The notes beneath the pieces are model-generated. The model was not told the origin of the DNA, ran no database searches, and saw only the letters and a list, made by a program, of their open reading frames with translations. Positions 44,929 to 52,136 of a stretch of 64,000 bases of DNA are shown one piece after another. Each line of letters begins with the position of its first letter. Position 1 is the stretch's first letter. The DNA is taken from NCBI GenBank assembly GCA_963605405.1, contig CAVCUP010000011.1, positions 19,544-83,543 on the forward strand, written 5' to 3'. The position numbers and the translations under genes are program-made. This DNA is from Paratractidigestivibacter sp963605405. GTDB lineage: Bacteria; Actinomycetota; Coriobacteriia; Coriobacteriales; Atopobiaceae.

Positions 44929-45906
44929 TTGGACTTATCGGTAATCGTCCCCTGCTACAACGAGCAGGAGTGCCTGCCCCTTCTGTTCGATCGAGTCGTC
45001 GGCGTGTTCGGCGCAGAGGGGCTCGATTACGAGCTGGTCTTCGTCAACGACGGCTCGAAGGACGGGACCTGGGCCCTCATCGAGGAGTTCTGCGCCTCCG
45101 GGCGCGCGCCGCACGTGAAGGCCGTGGACTTCTCGCGCAACTTCGGCAAGGAGCCAGCGATTCTCGCCGGGCTCGAGCACGCGGGCGGCGACGCGGTGGG
45201 CATCATGGACGCGGACCTGCAGCAGGAGCCCGAGACGCTCGTGGCGATGTATCGCGAGCTCATGGCGCATCCCGAGGCCGACGTCGTGGCCGCATACCAG
45301 AGCGCGCGGCACGAGAGCAAGCTGCAAGCGGCGCTCAAGGAACAGTTCTACCGCACGTTCCGCAGCCTCGCCGACGGCTGCCAGGGCATGGTCTCGGGCG
45401 CGTCCGACTTCCGGGTGTTCCGACAGGACGTGGCCCGCGCGCTTCTCTCCATGCCCGAGTACTTCCGGTTCAGCAAGGGGCTCTTTGCCTGGGTCGGGTT
45501 CGAGACGATTCCTTTCGCCTACGAGCCTGCCGAGCGTGCGGGGGGCACGAGCAAGTGGTCCCTGCGTAAGCTGATGGCGTACGCGATGGACGGGATCTTT
45601 GCTTTCTCTACCGTGCCGCTCAAGCTCGCGACCGGCGTGGGCGCGCTCGCGAGCCTGGCCGCCGTGGTGAGCTTCCTCGGCGTGCTCTGGGACACCTTCG
45701 TGCTGCGCAACACGCCGCACGGCTATCCGACGATGGTTTGCCTGCTGCTGCTCTTCGGCGGGATGATCCTGCTCACGCTGGGCATCATCGGCGAGTACCT
45801 CGCGCGCATTTACATGGAGGGCAAGCACCGGCCGGTCTTTATCGCCAAGCGTACCCTGAGCGCCGAGGACGGCGAGGTCACGCGCGGCGGGTTCGAGCGG
45901 AATTAG
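44929..45906 (+). CDS. GT2 glycosyltransferase, undecaprenyl-phosphate sugar type
   Basis: A 325-residue enzyme of the GtrB/CsbB type. The TTG start has GGAGGAAAC upstream. DLSVIVPCYNEQECLPLLF opens the GT-A fold, MDADLQQEPE is the metal/sugar-nucleotide site, and FRVFRQDVARALLSM and AGGTSKWSLRKLM are typical. Two C-terminal membrane segments anchor it. It would load a sugar onto undecaprenyl phosphate for transfer outside, possibly by the YfhO protein nearby. It converges with CapA and overlaps it by 4 bp. Confidence 0.94.
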   Translation: MDLSVIVPCYNEQECLPLLFDRVVGVFGAEGLDYELVFVNDGSKDGTWALIEEFCASGRAPHVKAVDFSRNFGKEPAILAGLEHAGGDAVGIMDADLQQEPETLVAMYRELMAHPEADVVAAYQSARHESKLQAALKEQFYRTFRSLADGCQGMVSGASDFRVFRQDVARALLSMPEYFRFSKGLFAWVGFETIPFAYEPAERAGGTSKWSLRKLMAYAMDGIFAFSTVPLKLATGVGALASLAAVVSFLGVLWDTFVLRNTPHGYPTMVCLLLLFGGMILLTLGIIGEYLARIYMEGKHRPVFIAKRTLSAEDGEVTRGGFERN

Positions 45907-47141
45907 ATCGACGCGGTGTATTCGCAGGTATCGGCGTTGAACCCGTCGCCGAGCCGCTCTTGGCAGAAGTCGATGCACCACTCGCGCGTGAAGCCGCCGC
46001 CCTCGAGGTTGGACGACGCGGCTGAGGCGAGCCCATCGTCGTAGTCGACCAGCTTGTACGTGGTGAGGTCGGCGTTGTACACCTTATGTGTGACGAGCGC
46101 GGTGAGGCCGGCCGACGTCACGGAGACCTCCCCGCCCGCGAACTCGATCGCCACGTGCCCCAGCCCTCCCAGCATGGACTGCTTGGCCACCATGGTGGAG
46201 ACGAAGTTGCCCAGCGACCAGTACACGGGCACCCGGCGCCCGTCGGCAGCCGTGAGCACCTCCACAGGCTGCATGACGTGCGGGTGGTTGCCAAAGATCA
46301 CCGTCGCGCCGAGCTCGATGAAGCGCTCGGCCCACCCGCGCTGGTAGTCGTTCGGCCCCTCGGCGTACTCCTCGCCCCAGTGCGGGCACACGATGATGGC
46401 TTCGGCGCCCGCAGCCTTCGCCGCCGCGAAGTCGGCATCGACCTGCTCGTCGGTGAGCATGCGCACGGCCCAGGGGCAGCCGTCGGGCAGCGGGATACCG
46501 TTCGTGTCCTGCGTGAAGTTAAGAATCGCGACCTTGTGGCCGGCGAGCTCCACCACCGGCACGACGGCGGCGGCCTCCTCGGAGTCCGCCATGCCCGTGA
46601 CCACGGCCTGGGGGAAGTTCGCGCGCCAGTACGAGAGCTCGGACTCGATGCCCGCCATGCCCTGGTCGATCGCGTGGTTGTTCGCATGGAGAAACGCGTC
46701 GAACCCGGCCGCGACCTCGGCGTCGGCGAACTCCTGCGGGCTGTTGAAGGTCGGGTAGCCGGAGAACCCGAGCGACTCACCTCCAAGGATGGTCTCTTGG
46801 TCGAGCATGGCGAGGTCGAGGGACTCGACGTCGGCGCGAACGTTCTCGAAGATGTGGTCGTAGTTGCGCGAGCCGTCGGCCTGCTCGCCGCTCTTCCACA
46901 CGTAGGTGTGCACGAGGATGTCGCCGACCATGCCGACGGTCACGGTCGCGTCCGGGGCGGCCGGCGCGGCCTCGACCTGCGCCTCTTCCTGGACGGAGAT
47001 GCCCCGGTCATGCACGACGGCCTTCTCCTCGGGCGCGGTTTCCTGGGCCGGCTCGCCGGATGAGCAGCCGGCAAGAAGCCCCGCCCCGCCGAGTCCCAGG
47101 GCCGCGAGGAAGGCGCGGCGAGAAAAGCTGCCGTTGACCAT
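45903..47141 (-). CDS. CapA-family lipoprotein with Tat-type signal
   Basis: A 412-residue exported protein. The N-terminus has SRRAFLA (twin-arginine), a Gly/Leu-rich stretch and the lipobox LAGC. The mature part is the CapA/PGA fold: VGMVGDILVH, NNHAIDQG, HWGEEYAEGPNDYQR and FGNHPHVMQPVEVL supply the metallophosphoesterase-like residues. CapA proteins act in poly-gamma-glutamate or capsule synthesis, but many are orphan. No capsule synthesis genes are adjacent. Confidence 0.92.
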   Translation of the reverse strand: MVNGSFSRRAFLAALGLGGAGLLAGCSSGEPAQETAPEEKAVVHDRGISVQEEAQVEAAPAAPDATVTVGMVGDILVHTYVWKSGEQADGSRNYDHIFENVRADVESLDLAMLDQETILGGESLGFSGYPTFNSPQEFADAEVAAGFDAFLHANNHAIDQGMAGIESELSYWRANFPQAVVTGMADSEEAAAVVPVVELAGHKVAILNFTQDTNGIPLPDGCPWAVRMLTDEQVDADFAAAKAAGAEAIIVCPHWGEEYAEGPNDYQRGWAERFIELGATVIFGNHPHVMQPVEVLTAADGRRVPVYWSLGNFVSTMVAKQSMLGGLGHVAIEFAGGEVSVTSAGLTALVTHKVYNADLTTYKLVDYDDGLASAASSNLEGGGFTREWCIDFCQERLGDGFNADTCEYTASI

Positions 47142-47158
47142 ATGCTTCTCCTTAACTC

Positions 47159-47186
47159 GAAAAAGCCGGGGCGGTCCCGCCCCGGC
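47159..47186 (-). terminator. Intrinsic terminator after asnS
   Basis: On the minus strand GCCGGGGCGG and CCGCCCCGGC pair with a minimal loop, followed by TTTTTC. It lies between asnS and capA. Confidence 0.9.
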
Positions 47187-47203
47187 CGAAGGTCCCGACC
47201 GGC

Positions 47204-48613
47204 CTAGAACTCTGCGTTGCCCACGGTGCGCGGGTGCGGCAGAACGTCGCGGATGTTGTCGACGCCGGTGAGATACATGACCAGGCGCTCGAAGCCGAGG
47301 CCGAAGCCAGCGTGCTTGCAGCCGCCGTAGCGGCGCAGGTCGAGGTAGTACTTGTACTGCTCCGGATCCATGCCGAGCTCACGGATGCGGGACTCGAGGA
47401 CGTCGAGGCGCTCCTCGCGCTGCGAGCCGCCGATGATCTCGCCGATGCCGGGGACGAGGCAGTCGGCCGCGGCCACGGTCTTGCCGTCGTCGTTCAGGCG
47501 CATGTAGAAGGCCTTGATGGCGGCCGGGTAGTCGGTCACGAAGGTCGGTCGCTGGAAATGCTCCTCGGTGAGGTAGCGCTCATGCTCGGTCTGCAAGTCG
47601 CAGCCCCAGCTCACGGGGTACTCGAACTTCTTGCCGCCGGCCTGGGCCTCCTCGAGGATCTTGATGGCCTCGGTGTAGGTCACGCGCGCGAAGTCGGAGC
47701 CCGCCACGTGATGCAGGCGCTCGAGCAGGCCCTTATCCACGAACTTGTTGAAGAACTCCATCTCGTCGGGACAGACGTCGAGCACGTGGTTGATGACGTA
47801 CTTGAGCATGTCCTCTGCGCAGGCCATGTCGCCGGCGAGGTCGCAGAAGGCAAGCTCGGGCTCGACCATCCAGAACTCGGCGGCGTGGCGGCGAGTGTTG
47901 GAGTTCTCGGCGCGGAAGGTCGGGCCGAAGGTGTAGACGTCGCCGAAGCTCAGGGCGAAGTTCTCGGCCTGGAGCTGGCCGGAAACGGTGAGGTTCGTGG
48001 CCTTGCCGAAGAAGTCCTGGCTCCAGTCGATGGTGCCGTCGTCCTTGCGGGGCGGGTTCGCGGGATCGAGCGTGGTCACGCGGAACATCTCGCCGGCGCC
48101 CTCGGCGTCCGAGGCGGTGATGATGGGCGTGTTCACATAGACGAAGCCGCGCTCCTGGAAGAAGCTATGGATGGCGAAGGCGGCCACGCTGCGCACGCGG
48201 AAGACGGCGCGGAAGAGGTTCGTGCGGCTGCGCAGGTGCTGCTGGGTGCGCAGGAACTCGCGGGTCTGGCGCTTCTTCTGCATGGGGTAGTCGGGGGCGG
48301 AGGCACCCTCCACCTCGATGGACTCGGCCTGGAGCTCGAAGGGCTGCGGGCGGTCCGGGGTAAGGGCCAGCACGCCGGTAAAGCGCAGGGCCGCGCCCAC
48401 GGACTGGGCGATGACGCCGTCGTAGACCTCGTCGCCGAGCTTCTCTCGGTTAACGACGACCTGCAGGTCCTTGAAGCAGCTGCCGTCGTTTAAGGTGACG
48501 AAGCCGAAGTTCTTCATGTCGCGGATGGAGCGGACCCAACCGGCGACGGTGACGGTCTGCCCACCGAGCTCGTCGGCGTCGGCGAAGAGGCTCGCTATGG
48601 TGTTGCGATCCAT
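47204..48613 (-). CDS. asnS: Asparaginyl-tRNA synthetase
   Basis: A 469-residue class IIb synthetase. The N-terminal OB fold reads VTVAGWVRSIRDMKNFGFVTLNDGSC. Motif 2 is in TFGPTFRAENSNTRRHAAEFWMVEPE, and motif 3 is GFGLGFERLVMYLTGVDNIRD. VYTFGPTFRAENSNT and the closing PHPRTVGNAEF favour AsnS over AspS. Start ATG 48613 has GGGAGAACC upstream. It diverges from pyrE. Confidence 0.97.
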   Translation of the reverse strand: MDRNTIASLFADADELGGQTVTVAGWVRSIRDMKNFGFVTLNDGSCFKDLQVVVNREKLGDEVYDGVIAQSVGAALRFTGVLALTPDRPQPFELQAESIEVEGASAPDYPMQKKRQTREFLRTQQHLRSRTNLFRAVFRVRSVAAFAIHSFFQERGFVYVNTPIITASDAEGAGEMFRVTTLDPANPPRKDDGTIDWSQDFFGKATNLTVSGQLQAENFALSFGDVYTFGPTFRAENSNTRRHAAEFWMVEPELAFCDLAGDMACAEDMLKYVINHVLDVCPDEMEFFNKFVDKGLLERLHHVAGSDFARVTYTEAIKILEEAQAGGKKFEYPVSWGCDLQTEHERYLTEEHFQRPTFVTDYPAAIKAFYMRLNDDGKTVAAADCLVPGIGEIIGGSQREERLDVLESRIRELGMDPEQYKYYLDLRRYGGCKHAGFGLGFERLVMYLTGVDNIRDVLPHPRTVGNAEF

Positions 48614-48736
48614 GGTTCTCCCTTGATGTTCGTACAGGCGCTGTTTTGACTTGTCTACGGTACCCCAACGGGGGCCGAGCGGCTAGAATCGAGGCTGCGC
48701 ACGACACACACGAAACCCCGAACGGCAGGAGGCCGC

Positions 48737-49399
48737 ATGGAAGACTACAAGCGCGAGTTCATTGACTTCATGGTCGAGAGCAACGTCCTCAAGTTCGGCG
48801 AGTTCACGCTCAAGAGCGGGCGCAAGTCGCCGTTCTTTATGAACGCGGGCGCCTACGTGACGGGCTCGCAGCTCAAGCGCCTCGGCGAGTTCTACGCGCA
48901 GGCCATCCACGACAACTTCGGCGACGACTTCGACGTGCTCTTCGGGCCGGCGTACAAGGGCATCCCCCTGGCCGTCGTGACCGCCATCGCGTACAGCGAG
49001 CTCTACGGACGCGAAATCAAGTACTGCTGCGACCGCAAGGAGGCTAAGGACCACGGCGCCGACAAGGGCAACCTTCTGGGCTACGAGCCCCAGGACGGCG
49101 ACCGCGTGGTGATGGTCGAGGACGTGACCACCTCCGGCAAGTCCATCGACGAGACCTATCCCAAGGTCATGGCCGCGGCGAACGTCGAGATCAAGGGCCT
49201 GATCGTGAGCCTCAACCGCATGGAGGTCGGCAAGGGCGGCAAGGTCACCGCGCAGCAGGAGATTCAGGAGAAGTACGGCTTCCCCGTGGCGAGCATCGTG
49301 AGCATGGCCGAGGTCGTCGAGGCGCTGGACGGCAAGCTCATCACCCCGGAGCTGCACGCCGCCATCGACGAGTACTACGCGCAGTACGGCGTCAAGTAG
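48737..49399 (+). CDS. pyrE: Orotate phosphoribosyltransferase
   Basis: A 220-residue enzyme making orotidine-5'-phosphate from orotate and PRPP. The PRPP loop is VVMVEDVTTSGKSIDET. FKLKSG-type sequence (FTLKSGRKSPFFMNAGAY) and the flexible loop DRKEAKDHGADKG with catalytic Lys are present. Start ATG 48737 follows AGGAGGCCGC. No other pyr gene is adjacent. A terminator follows. Confidence 0.97.
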   Translation: MEDYKREFIDFMVESNVLKFGEFTLKSGRKSPFFMNAGAYVTGSQLKRLGEFYAQAIHDNFGDDFDVLFGPAYKGIPLAVVTAIAYSELYGREIKYCCDRKEAKDHGADKGNLLGYEPQDGDRVVMVEDVTTSGKSIDETYPKVMAAANVEIKGLIVSLNRMEVGKGGKVTAQQEIQEKYGFPVASIVSMAEVVEALDGKLITPELHAAIDEYYAQYGVK

Positions 49400-49430
49400 G
49401 TCGGCCGGACCAAATTGCGTGAGCAGCAAG

Positions 49431-49460
49431 CGCCCGCCGGGATGCCGGCGGGCGTTTCTT
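49431..49460 (+). terminator. Intrinsic terminator after pyrE
   Basis: CGCCCGCCGG and CCGGCGGGCG form a 10-bp stem with a 4-nt loop, followed by TTTCTTT. Confidence 0.93.
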
Positions 49461-49560
49461 TACGGCGCGGTACCGCTGCACGGGGTACTAAGCCGAAGCG
49501 AGGCGGGCGTGCTTCAGGCAATACGCCCAACCCCGGCACGGTCACGGACCATGTGGTGCA

Positions 49561-49718
49561 CACTTTTTCGAGATTGTGCGTGCATTGTTGTATATTTGAT
49601 GCGGTAATTTGGCGCATGTCGAATCGCTTTCCTGGGATTTTGCGTCAACCTCATCGCGTCGAGACCCTCCCCTACTCGCCGAACCCCCCGAAAATCCACG
49701 CACAATCTCAAAAAAGTG
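49561..49718. repeat. Inverted-repeat element, 22-bp arms 114 bp apart
   Basis: Arms at 49561-49582 (CACTTTTTCGAGATTGTG...) and 49697-49718 (CACGCACAATCTCAAAAAAG...) match at 21 of 22 positions. The interior is AT-richer than its surroundings and has no ORF with a good start. It sits between the pyrE and purH terminators in the 418-bp convergent gap. It resembles a miniature inverted-repeat element, but no target-site duplication is clear. Confidence 0.82.
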
Positions 49719-49721
49719 ATC

Positions 49722-49762
49722 AGAAAAGCGCCCGAGGCCCCGTTTTGGGGTTCTCGGGCGCT
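49722..49762 (-). terminator. Terminator after the AICAR formyltransferase gene
   Basis: On the minus strand GCGCCCGAG and CTCGGGCGC pair, with an inner CCCC/GGGG pair, then CTTTTCTG. Confidence 0.88.
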
Positions 49763-49817
49763 CGTTAACGTGCAGCACGGCCCCACGCAGCAGCGAGGAG
49801 GGCCGCCGAGCCGCGTC

Positions 49818-50996
49818 CTAGTGGTGGAACAGGCGCATGTGGGTGAAGGCCATCGCCATGTTGTACTTGTCGGCGGTCTCGATCACGTTGTCGTCGCGCA
49901 CGGAGCCGCCGGGCTGCGCGATGTAGCTCACGCCGGACTTGTGGGCACGCTCGACGTTGTCGCCGAAGGGGAAGAAAGCGTCGGAGCCCAAGGCGACGCC
50001 GGTCTGCGTCGCGACCCAAGCGGCCTTCTCCTCGCGAGTCAGGACCTCAGGCTTCTCGGCGAACCACTTCTGCCACTCGCCCTCGGCCAGGACATCGTCG
50101 TGCTCGTCGGAGATGTACACGTCGATGGCATTGTCGCGGTTGGCGCGGCGGATGCCGTCGACGAACTTGAGGCCGAGCACCTTCGGGTGCTGGCGCAGGA
50201 ACCAGGTGTCGGCCTTGTTGCCGGCAAGGCGCGTGCAGTGGACGCGGCTCTGCTGACCCGCGCCGACGCCGATGGCCTGGCCGTCCTTGACGTAGCACAC
50301 TGAGTTGGACTGCGTGTACTTGAGGGTGATGAGGCTCACGATCATGTCGCGCTTCGCGGCCTCGGGGATCTCCTTGTTCACGGTCACGACGTCGCCGAGC
50401 AGCTCCTCGTTGATCTCGAAGAAGTTATGACCCTGCTCGAAGCTGATGCCGAAGACGTCCTTGGTCTCGATGGCCGGGCACACGTAATCGGGGTCAATCT
50501 GCACGACGTTGTACTTGCCGCCCTTCTTGGCGGAGAGAATCGCGAGGGCCTCAGGCGTGTACCCGGGGGCGATGATGCCGTCGGAGACCTCGTGCTTGAT
50601 GTAGAGGGCGGTGCGCTCGTCGCAGATATCGGACAGCGCGGCCCAATCGCCGTAGGAGCTCATGCGGTCGGCGCCGCGGGCGCGGATGTAGGCGCAGGCG
50701 ATGGGGGTGAGCTCACCCTCTTCCTGCACGAAGTAGATCTGCCTATCGGTCTCGGAGAGGGGCAGGCCCACGGCAGCGCCGGCCGGCGAGACGTGCTTGA
50801 AGGACGCGGCGGCGGGCAGGCCCGTGGCCTCCTTGAGCTCGCGAACGAGCTGCCAGGAGTTAAGGGCGTCCAGGAAGTTGATGTAGCCGGGCTTGCCGGA
50901 AAGGACGGTCACGGGCAGGTCGGAGCCGTCCTTCATGTAGATGCGGGAAGGCTTCTGGTTGGGGTTGCAGCCGTACTTGAGCTCGAGCTCGTTCAC
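49818..50996 (-). CDS. Stand-alone AICAR formyltransferase (PurH C-terminal domain only)
   Basis: A 392-residue enzyme that transfers a formyl group to AICAR in purine synthesis. It holds only the AICARFT part of PurH: LKYGCNPNQKPSRIY, SFKHVSPAGAAVG with catalytic Lys-His, and DAFFPFGDNVERAHKSGVSYIAQPGGSVRD. The IMP cyclohydrolase domain of normal PurH (about 200 residues at the N-terminus) is absent. That step is supplied by the purO-type gene just upstream. I choose GTG 50996 (GGAGAACCCAAA upstream); the open frame above it runs into an inverted repeat. Confidence 0.93.
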   Translation of the reverse strand: MNELELKYGCNPNQKPSRIYMKDGSDLPVTVLSGKPGYINFLDALNSWQLVRELKEATGLPAAASFKHVSPAGAAVGLPLSETDRQIYFVQEEGELTPIACAYIRARGADRMSSYGDWAALSDICDERTALYIKHEVSDGIIAPGYTPEALAILSAKKGGKYNVVQIDPDYVCPAIETKDVFGISFEQGHNFFEINEELLGDVVTVNKEIPEAAKRDMIVSLITLKYTQSNSVCYVKDGQAIGVGAGQQSRVHCTRLAGNKADTWFLRQHPKVLGLKFVDGIRRANRDNAIDVYISDEHDDVLAEGEWQKWFAEKPEVLTREEKAAWVATQTGVALGSDAFFPFGDNVERAHKSGVSYIAQPGGSVRDDNVIETADKYNMAMAFTHMRLFHH

Positions 50997-51053
50997 TTTG
51001 GGTTCTCCGTTCTGAATCACGTTAAGGGGCGATTCTCTAAATCCGGGATCGTT

Positions 51054-51167
51054 TGGCGAGAAGGGACTGCATCTGTAGGCGCAGTTCCGCATGAGCCGGA
51101 CGAGACTTAATGTCTCGTCCGTGCGAACAGGACTGTTTGAGCACTACAGATGCAGTCCTTCTCGCCA
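51054..51167. repeat. Nested inverted repeat between purO and the AICARFT gene
   Basis: Arms 51054-51078 (TGGCGAGAAGGGACTGCATC...) and 51144-51167 pair almost fully, with one bulge. Inside, GGACGAGAC-TTAAT-GTCTCGTCC (51098-51120) is a perfect hairpin, and short segments between them can also pair. The whole 114 nt can fold as one rod. Both flanking genes read through it on the minus strand. Confidence 0.85.
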
Positions 51168-51186
51168 TGCAAGCCCGGTGGACCTT

Positions 51187-51825
51187 CTAGTCACCGAGGT
51201 TCTTGTTGTAGATCGTTACCTCGCCGCCGCGCTTGGCGTAGAGGGAGACCTTGTTATCGGCGTTGAGAGCCGCCCAGACCTCATCGGCGTCGGAGGGCAG
51301 CGCGACCTCAACAGGCTCGCCGGCAAAGGTCGGCAGCGGGTTTCCGTCGCCCTGATAGGTGGAGATGAAGTAACCCACGCCCTCGTCGGCACCCTCATAG
51401 GCAAAGAAGTTCCGCTGGCAACGGCCGTTCTCCTGGTGCTTGAGGATGGAGATCTCGAAGGTGCCGTCCTCGTTGATGACGGCGCTGATGCGCGGGGTGA
51501 AGTTCGGGGCATCGGGCTCGAACTCGCGGGCCATGCAGCCGTCGCGGAAGCTGCCGGCGTTGACGATGGTGTCGGTCTGGTCGCCGTTGGTCACGACGAG
51601 CTTCTTGCCCATGGTGCGGACCGGGTGGTAGATGATCAGGCTCGGGTCCTCGAGCAGCGCCGGGTCGTGGGCCTGGGTGCGGATACCGTCGTTGGTGGGC
51701 ACAAAGACGCGGTTGCGCGAGTTGGCGCTGCGGCCCATGATCCAGTAGTAGACGACGTCCTTGCCCACCACGATGCCGCGGCCGGGATACGGGTTGGAAC
51801 GGAGGAGCTCGGTCAGGTCTTGCAT
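51187..51825 (-). CDS. IMP cyclohydrolase, PurO type
   Basis: A 212-residue enzyme for the last step to IMP. The protein opens DLTELLRSNPYPGRGIVVG and continues VVYYWIMGRSANSRNRVF, a pattern of the IMP_cyclohydrolase (PurO-like) family known from archaea and some anaerobic bacteria. HPVRTMGKKLVVTNGDQTDTI and MAREFEPDAPNFTPRISAVI add support. Start ATG 51825 has AAGGGATGTGCCG upstream. It pairs with the following AICARFT gene, which lacks a cyclohydrolase domain. Confidence 0.9.
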   Translation of the reverse strand: MQDLTELLRSNPYPGRGIVVGKDVVYYWIMGRSANSRNRVFVPTNDGIRTQAHDPALLEDPSLIIYHPVRTMGKKLVVTNGDQTDTIVNAGSFRDGCMAREFEPDAPNFTPRISAVINEDGTFEISILKHQENGRCQRNFFAYEGADEGVGYFISTYQGDGNPLPTFAGEPVEVALPSDADEVWAALNADNKVSLYAKRGGEVTIYNKNLGD

Positions 51826-52136
51826 CGGCACATCCCTTCGGTAAGGAACCGCCCCAAGCAGAATCGGCCGCCAAAAAAGAAGGCAAGCCACCTCTGCGCA
51901 GAGAACGGCTTGCCCAGACGGTCGGCACTGAATATGTTCGCGCTGCTCCCCCGCGGTCACCCGCGATTATCCGTCAGTCACAACGCTGGGGCCAGTTTAG
52001 CAGTGGCATGGCGGGCGAGCCGGCGAGAAGGGCGCCGAGCACAAACTCGGGACAAATCGACGAGCGGGACCGCGCGACAGCACCAGGGCGCTACGCCCGT
52101 GGCCACAGCACGTGAAGGCGTGCGGCCAGGCCTCCC

